Source of the DNA: Chara braunii
Lineage: Eukaryota; Streptophyta; Charophyceae; Charales; Characeae
Direction: 5' to 3'
Assembly: GCA_003427395.1 (NCBI GenBank)
Contig: BFEA01000166.1
Location: 2,014,420 to 2,035,618, forward strand
Length of the DNA stretch: 21,199 nt
The translations under genes were made by a program, and so were the position numbers. The stretch's first letter is position 1, and every line of letters starts with the position of its first letter. Below the pieces are notes generated by a model that was not told the origin of the DNA, ran no database searches, and worked only from the letters and a program-made list of their open reading frames with translations. This document shows positions 8,769 through 17,891 of this stretch, piece by piece.

Positions 8769-9150
8769 TCAACGTTGGCAGGCTCCACCCTTGTTCGCCA
8801 AGAATGTTAGCAGATGGGGTAGATGCTACTACGGTTTCAGTGTGGCTCGGGGGGAGGGAGGAACTAGTGTCCAACTGTGTATCCGGCACCGAATGCAGGG
8901 TGAAGAGGTTTCCCCTTCCCACCAATATCCTGCTCAGTCAATCCCCTGGATCCCGGGCCAATGTTGGCAGGAACGTAGCTCCAAAATCAGTCTGTATGAG
9001 GGACGCCGGACCCTTTTCCAGCAGGTAATGCACCCCACCAATAGATGGAGCCTCTCCCCAAGTACTACCAGTAGTGGTGTCTGCTCTTATCAACACCACT
9101 AACACTGGCGGGGGTTTTGTTTTATAAAAAAAAAAACAAAAAAAAAAAAA
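8769..9150 (+). mobile_element. Spacer plus repeat family R, copy b
   Basis: From 8999 the unit GGGACGCCGGACCC-TTTTCCAGCAGG-CCCCACCAATAGATGGAGCC matches copy a. The continuation GTGGTGTCTGCTCTTATCA...CACCACTAACACTGG matches copies d and e. It ends in A-rich sequence (9127-9150). The 230 bp before it have no recognisable gene; GTTGGCAGG occurs there twice. Confidence 0.5.
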
Positions 9151-9269
9151 CAAAGACCTGTCTGTGGTCACTAGTGTCTCTTTCCTTTCAGACTTTCAGT
9201 ATGGGCGATAGAATCCCCCGATGATGGCTACTTGCAGAAACTGCATAAAAACAACATAGGCCGTCCACA

Positions 9270-9665
9270 ATGAAAACTACTTTGCCACTCTGTTTTCTTG
9301 AAGTTCCCGGTTACTATTCAATCTTCACCTGTTTAGTTATTCTTTCTTCCTCTTCTCCTCCCTTAGTCTTTCTTTTTTTTCTTTTTCTTCTTATTTTCCT
9401 TTCCCTTCTCTTCTTTCCATTTTCTTCTTTTGCTTTCCATCTTCTTCTTATTCTTCTTCTTCTTCTTCTTCTTCCGTATTCTTTCTTCTTCTTTTGCTTC
9501 TTCTTCTTTATCTTTTTCTTATTTTCACTCCTCTTCTTCCTATTTTCTTCTTTCCTTCCTCTTCATCTTCCTCCGCCTCTTTCTCCTCCTCTTTTCTTGA
9601 TACCCTTTTTACTTTTCTCCCATTTTCCTCTTCCTCTTCTTTTCACGAAAGTGATGTTCTCTTAG
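9270..9665. repeat. Pyrimidine-rich (TTC/CTT)n tract
   Basis: Almost pure T and C on the plus strand with runs of TTC. The long open frame across it encodes only L, F, S and P, which is a compositional artefact. Confidence 0.9.
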
Positions 9666-9765
9666 CTTCCTCACATGAAAATTCCCACTTCCGCCGTCAG
9701 ATTATTTCGATTGGAATTTTTCCGCTGACAAACTGCAGGTTTCCATAATTCAACCAAAAAACAAA

Positions 9766-10157
9766 GGAGGGTCTGGGGATCCTTAATTCTATGATTCCGT
9801 AGGCTCGCCCCCTTATTTATCCAGTGGATAAAAAAATGATCTTATCTACTGACAACCCATGGCGGGGAATGGTGTTGGAACAAATCCGTAGGCTCGCCCC
9901 CTTATCTGATGAGAGTATACATCCTCTCACATGGATTCAGGATCGGTTCTGGTCCATTCTCAGAGTGCACACACACTCTAAAGACGAGGGGTATCAGGGT
10001 AGAGCTAGAAATGATCTGGACAATTTGTGGGTGATATTAATGACAATTTGGCGTTACCTACACTTACCCAATAAGTCCTTTCCTAACCACTATGAGGAGA
10101 TACTTCGTCAACCGCTTTTTGACAATAGATGGATTATAGATGCGTGGGGGCGTTTCT

Positions 10158-10191
<34 letters not shown>

Positions 10192-11550
10192 TGCAAACGG
10201 CTGCATCTACAAAAGTTCATTCCCTCCCTGGTCTCACTGGTCAAAAGAGGAATTATAAGAATCAAAGACTTATGAGACCCAAGCTCCAAAGATTGGAAGA
10301 CGACGGAGCAATTGAGATATACACTTCGTTATGCTCATAATCTCAATCAAAACTTGGATCATATAATTTTCTCCTTACCCTTGTCCTGGGTGAGAACTCT
10401 GAAAAAGGCGTCTAAGATTAGGGAAGGAGATTGGGTGGTTGGGTTTTGGCCAGATGGTCAAGGGGTGGTAGGTCAAGTGGTGCACAACCTCCCACAGAGC
10501 TCTCTAATAAATATTTTCTAAATGGACAGAGATCATTTTCTGATTCGATCTCCTTCGGATCCAGTTTGTTTTTTTCCTCCTTCACACCTCTATCGGGTTA
10601 GACTCCTCATCTCCGCTACAAAGGGTTGGAAAGTCTTTCATCCAAAGTTTCCCCTCCCGGGACTTCCAATAGACCGGGCAGAATGGGTCTGGCAAACTAG
10701 CAAAAGGGGCAGACCAAGGACCCTGCAGTCAATCACTGTGAAAGCGGCATACAAACTGCTACGACCAAAGGTGAACATTGAGGTGATTCTGCGAGAGAGA
10801 TGCTCTAAGCACCTGAATTTAGATATAAATTTACTCAAGGACATAAAAAATTTTAAAAATATAAGACATTTCTTCGTTGCAGTGGCAAATTGTACAGCGC
10901 CGTCTCTCCACAAATGTTTGGATTATTGATCACTCTTATTTGGAACAGGAAGGGAGCATATTTTTATGCAATGCCCCAGTTCAATATTAACATGGCGCAG
11001 GTGGGATTGCGTATGGCGGGAACTAACGGATATAAACTGGCCATAGGATTGGAGGGCAATCCTCTTAGGGCACTGGTCCCCACATGACCTAGGGCTTTCC
11101 AATTTCCAACTCAATTTTTTTGAAATAGGTAGAAAAACTGTTTTATGGACACTGGGGTATAAAAGGTGTGTTTTAGTACGAGACGAGGTAAATCTGGAAG
11201 GATCGAAGATGGTTGTACAAATTGTCCAACAGAGATCATAGCCCAATGGGTGGCCGTCACATCCAAATTACGTAATTGTCAACAAAAGAAAGACATCGAC
11301 AAGGCAATTCATAACTTTACTGTAAACTGGCTGGGGGGTACTGGGGGAAAGAGCCTGGGGGAGGTGATATGGCCAAGGGAAGGGGGAAGGGAGGGATCCG
11401 TCAAAAGGGACTTCAAACTCATCTTCAAGGACTGGTTTACACCTCACTCACGAGCTACTCTCAGAGATCCAATCTTTTTTGCAGATCCTTTTCTCCCTTC
11501 TGAGCTCGCTCTTGTGGAGATGCAATGTTTTGGCTTGGAAGGGAATTGAC
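9766..11550 (+). mobile_element. LINE copy 3: decayed, with templated filler and A31 insertion
   Basis: It starts at GGAGGGTCTGGGGATCC, the GGLG motif seen at 5160 in copy 1. A 21-bp stretch at 9796-9816 is an exact copy of 9885-9905 and replaces part of the coding region. QWIKKMILSTDNPWRGM (from 9819) and EQIRRLAPLSDESIHPLTWI follow. A31 (10159-10189) interrupts the frame after DAWGRFS. VKAAYKLLRPKVNIEVI (about 10741) is the start of zf-RVT. A 66-bp deletion (22 codons) near 10953, relative to copy 2, removes both cysteines of the C-x2-C pair and joins LEQEG to EHIFMQC. The last frame, 11166-11549, keeps FTVNWLGG and ends EMQCFGLEGN, parallel to copy 2. Confidence 0.85.
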
Positions 11551-11847
11551 AATTTCAGGTCAATCTTATGAGAGGCAATGGTAGCTCGTGAAATGTTATA
11601 CCTGGGGGTCCCTAAGGGACCGAAGAGGCAACTTACTACATGCCCACTTCTTTCCAATCAGGTGCAACATCCCATCTCATTGCGCGTGTGCAACCACCCT
11701 TTCCCATTCCACATGCAAAGCCACCAAAAAATTCCTTTCTTTACTTGTCCCCCCCCCCCCCCCCCCCCCCTTCTTTGAGCCCCTGATGACCACATGGGAC
11801 ACTTCATCATCAGTCGTGTGTTTGGCGGTCATCATCATCATGACCGT
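11551..11847. other. Spacer with C22 tract
   Basis: Poly(C) 11749-11770 and CATCATCATCATG near 11830. No gene seen. Confidence 0.5.
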
Positions 11848-12084
11848 TTGGGGTTAAGTGCTCATCTTGGGGCTTAACTTTCACCCCAGTCCACTTAGCC
11901 GTTTGGTTGAGTGTTTGCCTCCCAAAAGGGAGGTCGCACGTTCGATTCTTGTGATCGACTCGTGAGACGATTTCCCTGCATCGACTTGCGTAGCAACCTG
12001 CAGTGCGGTTAAACATTGTGTGGTGGTTGTGGTTGAGTATGTGTGTGACTGGGCACACCGGGTCGCGGAGATAGTCGTGCTGGG
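11848..12084 (+). mobile_element. tRNA-derived SINE, copy 1 of a tandem pair
   Basis: A pol III promoter-like pair is visible: A box TAGCCGTTTGG (11896-11906) and B box CGTTCGATTC (11939-11948), about 43 bp apart as in a tRNA. CCTCC...GGAGG between them can form the anticodon-type stem. The unit begins TTTGGGGTTAAGTGCTCATC and recurs 237 bp downstream. A 120-bp body follows, ending before the second copy. The acceptor stem is not preserved, so this is a tRNA-derived SINE and not a tRNA gene. Confidence 0.65.
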
Positions 12085-12222
12085 GTGGGGTTAAGTGCTC
12101 ATCTTGGGGCTTAACTTTCACCCCAGTCCACTTAGCCGTTTGGTTGAGTGCTTCCCTCCCAAGAGGGAGGTCGCGCGTTTGATTCTTGTGATCGACTCGT
12201 GAGATGCTTTCCCTGGATCATC
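12085..12222 (+). mobile_element. tRNA-derived SINE, copy 2, truncated
   Basis: It repeats copy 1 from GGGTTAAGTGCTCATCTTGG (12088) through the A box (near 12133) and a B box with one change (GTTTGATTC, 12177-12185), then CGACTCGTGAGA. Similarity stops near 12222 where a T-rich tract starts, so the 3' body seen in copy 1 is missing. Confidence 0.65.
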
Positions 12223-12817
12223 TATCTTTCTTCCTTTTTCTTTTCTTTTTTTTTTCCGGAGAAGAACTGATGCTGAGTAAAGACAAGGCAGTGTTCTTAT
12301 TCCCCGGTTCGAGATTCCATGTTCCTTACGAAGCGCGTTTGGTAGAATTGCTTTCAATTTTCAAACGATTTCAATCGACGATTTCAAACCTTCAATCGCC
12401 TGAGGTTTGAAATTGTTTAAACCACCAGTACTTGGCCCAGCTATCGATTCCGAGCCTGGAATGCCCCTGCGCGCCAATTTTTGCCGAAGCCCCGAGGTAC
12501 CGTTTTGATTTCTTTTTGGCTGGAGCTTCCAGCCATTGTGGTCCGGTACCCCGAAGCCCTAAAGGCGCGGCGCGTTAACGGGGAAGCGCCGCAGCCGATA
12601 GTTGGGCCAACTACTGGTGGTTTAAATGAAACAGCAGTTGCTTCCAAAAAAAAGGAAGACGCACACATAGAATTTCTTCAAAAAAAAAAAAAAAAAAAAA
12701 AAGCTTCAGGGTGATACGAAGGCAGTTTGCACTTCAGCAAGTTCAGCTGGCTTTTGCTGCTGAGTTGGTAAAACTCAAGGTTCTAATCTGTGCCTTGTTT
12801 CTGTTGGACGACCACTA
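12223..12817. other. No gene recognised; A23 tract
   Basis: It holds a short palindrome GGCTGGA-GCT-TCCAGCC (12519-12535) and poly(A) 12680-12702. A weak tRNA-like pair (TGCTGAGTTGG, then GGTTCTAATC) lies at 12757-12788, but the boxes are too close for a tRNA. Confidence 0.45.
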
Positions 12818-13268
12818 CCTTTTCCCATGAGGGTCACCGTCTGGCCCCCGATTCTTTAGGAGGCCGAAACGAAACAACGGCCGCTGATGAGATCTATCAA
12901 CGGCCGATATCATCGGGCCAAACCTCCAATATTTTAGGGGGAGGCTATTTTCCCAGTTTCCCAACTGCGGGAAAGGTGGTGGTGCTTTTAAGGGCCGCCG
13001 GACCTGTTTTCAGGCAGGTGTTGCTCCCCCCACCCATAGACTGGGGCTGCAAACCTTTTCCCATGAGGGTCGCCGGCTGGCCCCCGACTCTTTTTAGGAG
13101 GCTGAAACGAAACAACGGCTGCTGATGAGATCTATCAACGGCGGACATCATCGGGCCAAGCCTCCAATATTTCAGGAGGAGTCTAAGCGGTGGTGCTTTT
13201 AAGGGCCGCTGGACCCGTTTTCAAGCAGGCGTTGCTCCCCCCGCCCGTAGACTGGGGCCTGCAAACAC
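12818..13268 (+). repeat. 236-bp tandem duplication containing repeat family R copies c and d
   Basis: Unit 1 (12818-13053) and unit 2 (13054-13268) share the order CCTTTTCCCATGAGGGTC, GCTGATGAGATCTATCAACG, CATCGGGCCAA(A/G)CCTCCAAT, GGTGGTGCTTTTAAGGGCCG and CTGGACC(C/T)GTTTTCA(G/A)GCAGG...TAGACTGGGG. Unit 2 lacks about 20 bp near its middle (the TTTCCCAACTGCGGGAAAG part). No coding content is supported. Confidence 0.85.
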
Positions 13269-13690
13269 GGGGTGTGCTACTATCACGGGCTGCTCTTATC
13301 ACCAACTTGCCCAGCAATTTCTTCCTCCCCCCCCTGACCATGGCTGCAATCCGCGGAACGGATGGTCTGGGTGCAGATCTCGCTCCCGGGCTGAGATAAA
13401 AATTCCAACTTCAGACAAAAATAAAATCTGAAAAAAGTTCAAAAAACTTCGAAAACGACATGTTATGCAGCATCGCAATACAAATACGAACTACAAAATA
13501 AAAGCGTTTTTTTTTTTCTTCGGCGAGGGGGCCGGGGTCAACCCGGATGATCCGGAGTTTACTAGACAAAGATCTTGCCGGACATCCCAATCGGTCTGGT
13601 GTTCAGGTCCACAGTAGCCATGATTAAAACGCAAATTCACCGATTAGAAAAAGGGTAGAAAAGAAGTACCGTTCCCGGAGAGGTCTACCC
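13269..13690. other. No gene recognised
   Basis: The first 50 bases continue repeat copy d (CTGCTCTTATCACCAACTTG). The rest is AT-rich, then mixed, with T10 near 13507-13517. Confidence 0.45.
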
Positions 13691-13862
13691 GAGAGCCTAG
13701 CTCAGTGGGTACACCCATGGAGTATTGAAATATAGACCGGAGTTCGAATCCAGACGATGACGGAAATTGATGCGTAAAACCAAATATTGCTAAATTGCCA
13801 GCGGCGGGTCAGCTCAACGGTGATTTCTCAAGACCGTCACCCTTTAAAAAAAAAAAAAAAAA
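13691..13862 (+). mobile_element. tRNA-derived SINE with poly(A) tail
   Basis: A box TAGCTCAGTGGG (13698-13709) and B box AGTTCGAATCC (13741-13751) both fit the pol III consensus well, at tRNA-like spacing. About 95 bp of unrelated body follows and the unit ends in A17 (13846-13862). Acceptor-stem pairing is not seen, so it is a SINE head and not a functional tRNA gene. The body differs from the SINE at 11848. Confidence 0.65.
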
Positions 13863-13895
13863 CGTTCCCTTTTTTTTTTTTTTGCCCCCTTTCCC

Positions 13896-14023
13896 CCCAG
13901 CAGGTCCTGCTCCCCCCACCAACAGATAGAGGCTCCCCGGTAGTGCTAGAGGTGTCTGCTCATATCACCACTTAGCCCCTCAGCCCTGGACGTTTTCTTG
14001 AAAAAAAAAAAAAAAAAAAAAAA
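13896..14023 (+). mobile_element. Repeat family R, copy e, with A23 tail
   Basis: CCAGCAGGTCCTGCTCCCCC, CACCAACAGATAGAGGC and GGTGTCTGCTCATATCACCA parallel copies a, b and d. The unit ends in 23 A (14001-14023). The upstream GGACGC(C/T)GGACCC box is replaced by a T-rich run. Confidence 0.55.
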
Positions 14024-14429
14024 CTTACCATTCCCAGTTGCCTGAAACACGACAATTTCCGGGAGTATCATCTGGATTCTGGAATTCCCTTCTTTTTTTT
14101 TTCTTTTTAATCCAAAAGGACCAAAACATGCTGTGCAGATCTGATGATGGGCTGGGGTTCACGAGAGATCCAGTACAGGCAGGCGAAGGCAAACACAAAT
14201 TCAGGACTGCTACCACAAAGTCTACGAGGACCACAACAAGGACCATAGTGCGGTAGGCGCACCCAGCGGTTGTGAAGTGGTGTGATAGGCAAAGTACGAC
14301 CCCCTGGTACAACCCCGCCCGTCCCCCGGACGGCGCAAATCCACCCCTCCAAATTTTTTGTTTTCCTTTCAAATCTTTCTCCTTCTCTTAAAACTTTTTT
14401 TATAATACTTTTTTCCCCACCCCCAGCTC

Positions 14430-14432
<3 letters not shown>
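14024..14432. other. No gene assigned
   Basis: The 14140-14340 part has balanced base composition and open frames on both strands, but none shows a family motif I recognise. GTCCGGGGGAC-type pairing (CGTCC...GGACG, 14319-14332) is present on the plus strand. Confidence 0.4.

Positions 14433-14514
<82 letters not shown>
14433..14514. repeat. (CT)n(CA)n compound microsatellite
   Basis: CT repeats change directly into CA repeats at about 14474. Repeat-encoded SL and HT runs explain the open frame across it. Confidence 0.97.
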
Positions 14515-14517
<3 letters not shown>

Positions 14518-15227
14518 CTCTCTTCAACTCTATCTACTTCGTTTGTTGCTTTGTGATTCTTTCTTTCCCCATCCTGAACCCCCCTCCGGACAAAGCCAAT
14601 CTTTCAGGCCACACCCCAACGTCTGTCTCATTGCTTCACCCCTCGTGCCCCCCCCCGGCCCCTCCCCCCCCTCACCCCCCCCCAAGCCTTGAGCTATGGT
14701 AGTACTTCCTATGGGCAAGGCTATTCCTGAAGAAAGACGATGTTCTGCAGCATAAATTGGAAAGTGATAAATTATTAATTAACAAAAATAATGAAAAAAA
14801 AAATGATATCTTCAACAAAATATGATAGATGATAAGAGATATTACTATCATATTAGATTGTTGAAACTTGAAAGGTTTGCCCAAAACTGATTAAAAAATA
14901 AAAAAATAAAAAAATAAGTGCCACCCCCATAGATAGATATAGATAGATAATAAAATAAAACTTGCTTATGTCACTTATGTGGCAATGTTCGTCAAATAAA
15001 TTAACGGGGTGAATTTCCATGACCAAACAGTTAAAAAGGGAAAGAGGCAATATGATTCACATTTCCTTTTTTAAAGTTCTTTAACACCAGAACTGTTTCT
15101 CCTTCACTCCCAAACTCCCTACCAAGAAAACCCATATGATTGTTTTTAATCCCGAGCCAAAGCAGAGCACCTAGTCAGTTTAAAAAACAACAACATTGAG
15201 GTCTTGAGATGCAAGAAACAGAAGCTA
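14515..15227. other. No gene recognised
   Basis: C-rich to about 14690, then AT-rich to 15227 with AAAAAATAA and ATAGATAGATA runs near 14895-14950. Nothing coding is supported. Confidence 0.5.
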
Positions 15228-15560
15228 CCATCCTCCATTTTCCACCCTCCATCGTCCATCCTCCCCCCCCCGCCCTATCCTCCATTTTCCATCCTCAATC
15301 TTCTGCCCTCCATCGTCCATCCTCCCCCCCCACCTCTATCCTCCCTTCTCCATTTTCCACCCTCCATCCTCCATCCTGTCCTCCATCGTCCATCCTCCTC
15401 CCCCTCCATTTTCCACCCTCCATTCTCCACCCTCCATCGTCTATCCTTCTCCGCCTCCATTTTCCACCTTCCATCCTCCGCCCTCCATCGTCCATCCTCT
15501 GCCCTCCATCGTCCATCCACCGCCCCCTCCATCTCCCACCCTCCATCCTTTGCCCTCTGG
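15228..15560. repeat. CCTCCAT-type minisatellite
   Basis: Imperfect repeats of CCTCCATYNTCCAYCCTCC fill about 330 bp. They keep both strands open, giving PPSILHP-like peptides on plus and GRWRAEDG-like peptides on minus. Both are compositional and not evidence of a gene. Confidence 0.95.
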
Positions 15561-15639
15561 TTTCTATCTTCTGCTCTCCACCCGCTACTGGCCCCTCCCC
15601 TACCACTATTACCTGAAACCACCCTCACCTTCATCATCA

Positions 15640-15850
15640 CAAGTTCACAACCATAATCATAAGCAGCACACACGTCATCTTCTAAATGAAAATCATCTAC
15701 TAAAATGAAAACTATGAAATCCTCCATTCCGTTATCGCGTGCTTTGCCGCAGCCAGTCATTGAACGAGTCCCTTTTAAGAATGTAACTCCAGCTCGTCCG
15801 CTCAAATAGGCAACACTTTTCATCAATAGTGAGGAAGCAGGTTTTTGCAT
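15640..15850 (-). other. Unassigned exon-like open frame
   Basis: The minus frame from ATG 15850 reads as a non-repetitive peptide of ordinary composition (QKPASSLLMKSVAYLSGRAG, then MTGCGKARDNGMEDFI). A donor-like AAG|GTGAGG occurs where it meets the minisatellite (near 15629), and AG follows a pyrimidine-containing stretch upstream of the ATG. I recognise no family. It lies about 0.9 kb past the stop of the IDE-like gene on the same strand. Low confidence. Confidence 0.2.
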
Positions 15851-15904
15851 ACAAACTTCAAAACCTAGTTAAACAAGACCGGAGATGAAAACTGCCAACA
15901 TTAC

Positions 15905-15907
<3 letters not shown>

Positions 15908-15943
<36 letters not shown>
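15908..15943. repeat. (CT)n microsatellite
   Basis: About 17 uninterrupted CT units. Confidence 0.97.
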
Positions 15944-15945
<2 letters not shown>

Positions 15946-16730
15946 GCTTGCTAACTAGTGCGGTCCACTGCATAGAATAACAGAAAAGTCACACGGCCCC
16001 GATGCCGTGACGAAGTCACGAAAGTCTATAAATTTCAGAGAAAATTGCGTCGCTAGAAATTAGGAAAATTTTTCAAAAAATTTGAAAAAAGTTAAAAAAA
16101 AAAAAATCTTGCAAGGTAGTGGAAAAGGACTATTGTGAAATAGGAAACAGAAAAAAAGAAAAAATTGGAGCCACGTGAATGTCAGTGTCTCAAAGAGGCT
16201 GCGAATACACCTCCTCCTTCCTCCTAAACTGTGTGAGTGGGTCTGATTCTGAATTAGGCTGAATTATCCCGAATACTAATTGCGAGAATTGCAAATATTT
16301 TTTCTCCAAGAAATGATTTAGGATATGATGCACTCTGACCCCGAAAAAAAAAAAAAGAAGGGAAAATTCCGACATTCAAAATTCAAAACTGTCAAAAAGA
16401 ACGCTCATGGCGGCTCACCAAGAATTCCTTATAGAGAGAACTGTGGCTGCTGTCACGGCACTTTTCCAGTTGCGCTTTCGCTCCTACTACTCCTATGGCG
16501 AGAACCTATCACAACTTCAGAAAGCGTTTCGTTCCCCAATCACAGACCTGACTGTTCAAAATTTTAAAATTTAAAATTTAAAATTTCATATTTAAAAATA
16601 GTAAAATACAAAATTAAAATTTCGGAGTACTTTCCAGTTTTTTCAAAACAATTTTGACCACGTAATTCCTGTTTCGGAGTATTCCTATTTTCAGCTTTTC
16701 AGGCGAGTTATAAGGCCCCCCGATTATTAA
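15944..16730. other. Region downstream of the IDE-like gene
   Basis: No separate gene seen. It contains a perfect small hairpin CGTGAC-GAA-GTCACG (16006-16020), a 7-bp AAAATTT tandem run (about 16560-16588) and direct repeats of TTTCGGAGTA (about 16620 and 16672). On the minus strand AATAAT (16725-16730) overlaps the gene's stop region and could act as a plant-type poly(A) signal. Confidence 0.45.
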
Positions 16731-17342
16731 TTACATGCTCAAAACTGCTTGCTCAGGGTGCCGGCCTTTGAGCGACTCGTACAGCTGCTGCGATCGCTTC
16801 CAGCTGTAGATATTGGAGATCGGATGTGTCTCTTCATAACTCGTCGTCCCGCTCGGCGTGGTCTTTCCGTCATGACCCATCAACCTATCATCAATCGGAC
16901 GCAATTGACATGCAAGGTCGCTGTCGTCAGAAACCGACGGCGGATCCGGATTCCCTTGCTCATCACCACCACCCCTGCTCATCGACTGCCGCCCTTCGTA
17001 GCTTCCCTCCTCCTCCTCCTCCTCCTCCTCCTCTATGCTCCCGTTGGTCGCCGAAGATACAGCGCCGGCGTCGTCTGTCGCTAGAGTTCCAGCTGGCGAG
17101 GTTCCGACGAGACCACCATTTGGCACCGCGGAGGCTGGGCCCTCCTCTGCAGAAACTACCGCAATTGCCGCACCGCCCCCATTCGACAACGGCGACGGCG
17201 ATCGGTCCGCGGATTGCTTCTTGGCGGCCAAAATGCTGTTTACGCGGATGCTCAACTTGCGACGCTGACTGCCACCTGGCGCAACGTAGCTGGCGTAAAA
17301 ATCCAGTAAATCAGCTTTCTTGACTTCCCTCAGGGCAGCAAC
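16731..17342 (-). CDS. IDE: Insulin-degrading-enzyme-like M16 metallopeptidase, last coding exon (partial gene)
   Basis: This exon encodes the extreme C terminus of an insulysin-type M16A zinc metallopeptidase, which degrades small peptides inside a two-halved chamber. The HxxEH zinc site lies in the N-terminal half, outside this window. Read from 17342, the exon gives VAALREVKKADLLDFYASYV, then GGSQRRKLSIRVN, and ends KRSQQLYESLKG before a TAA at 16733-16731 (203 residues). In plant homologues EVAALR..K..L..F..Y, LSI.V and FRKSQPLYGSFRG come in this order. Here about 135 low-complexity residues, with E9 from a (GAG)n run (17008-17033) and many G, S and P, lie between LSIRVN and the final KRSQQLY, where homologues have roughly 40. 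The acceptor is TGACAG at 17348-17343, with T22 just upstream on the coding strand. Phase is 0, matching the previous exon. Confidence 0.85.
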   Translation of the reverse strand, partial: VAALREVKKADLLDFYASYVAPGGSQRRKLSIRVNSILAAKKQSADRSPSPLSNGGGAAIAVVSAEEGPASAVPNGGLVGTSPAGTLATDDAGAVSSATNGSIEEEEEEEEEGSYEGRQSMSRGGGDEQGNPDPPSVSDDSDLACQLRPIDDRLMGHDGKTTPSGTTSYEETHPISNIYSWKRSQQLYESLKGRHPEQAVLSM

Positions 17343-17377
17343 CTGTCATGACCCAAAAAAAAAAAAAAAAAAAAAAG

Positions 17378-17571
17378 GTGGGAGGACAGATCCAGCAGCA
17401 GATTCAACATAAGATCATCAACCCAAAAAAAAAAGAAAAAAGAAAAGAAAAAAAAGATGGGAGGACAGATCGAGCAGCAGATTCAACAAAAGGGTGCCGG
17501 TTCGATTCCGTGCCTGCACGGATGGATTGATCCAAGGGCAGGAAGTCCTGATTGAAAAAAAAAAAAAAAAA
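17378..17571 (+). mobile_element. SINE-like repeat pair with B box and poly(A)
   Basis: GGGAGGACAGATC(C/G)AGCAGC followed by AGATTCAACA occurs twice (about 17380-17408 and 17459-17487). The second is followed by an exact pol III B box GGTTCGATTCC (17499-17509) and ends in A17 (17555-17571). No A box was found at tRNA spacing. The repeated core is related to the reverse complement of 1732-1750. Confidence 0.45.
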
Positions 17572-17842
17572 GAAAACCACTCTTGCGAGGTACGTCAGGC
17601 CAGTTTCCTCAATTGCATAATAAAAGCTTTGAGTGAAAACAAAAAAAGAAGAAAAAAGATCATGGACCACTTGCCCGGCCGGGCCAAAAGAAATTTTAAA
17701 AAATAGAAAAATAATTCAAAAAATATTTTTTTATCTCAATTTTTTAATTTTAAATTCGGTAAAGAATTTCAAAAACGAAAGGAGCATTCTTTAAATTCTT
17801 TTTGATAGCCGGAAAACGGGTCCCGAGTCCCTTTCATATTTG

Positions 17843-17891
17843 CCTACGGTTTTAAGGGGCAGCTCTGTTTGACGAGCTGTCCCCCAATGAG
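17843..17891. repeat. Decayed copy of the foldback inner end
   Basis: TGCCTACGGTTTTAAGGGGC with AGCTCTGTTTGACGAGCTGT resembles TGCCTACGGTTTACCGGGCA...TGTTTGTGACGA of 3938-3973. The arms GGGGCAGCTC and GAGCTGTCCCC still pair around a TGTTTGAC loop. Confidence 0.6.

Noticed and set aside
9270-9665. 131-codon open frame on the plus strand
   Set aside because: It is built from a T/C tract and encodes almost only L, F, S and P.
12757-12788. tRNA-like A and B boxes
   Set aside because: The boxes are about 27 bases apart, too close for a tRNA, and neither fits the consensus fully.
12880-13125. CTGATGAG in both units of the 236-bp duplication as hammerheads
   Set aside because: No GAAA and no stem II follow at the required distance.
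15209-15850. Long open frames on both strands (135-191 codons)
   Set aside because: Most of their length is the CCTCCAT minisatellite; only the non-repetitive end at 15640-15850 was kept as a weak candidate.
16749-17323. Plus-strand frames opposite the IDE-like exon
   Set aside because: They are shadows of the minus-strand exon, whose splice sites and homology are clear.
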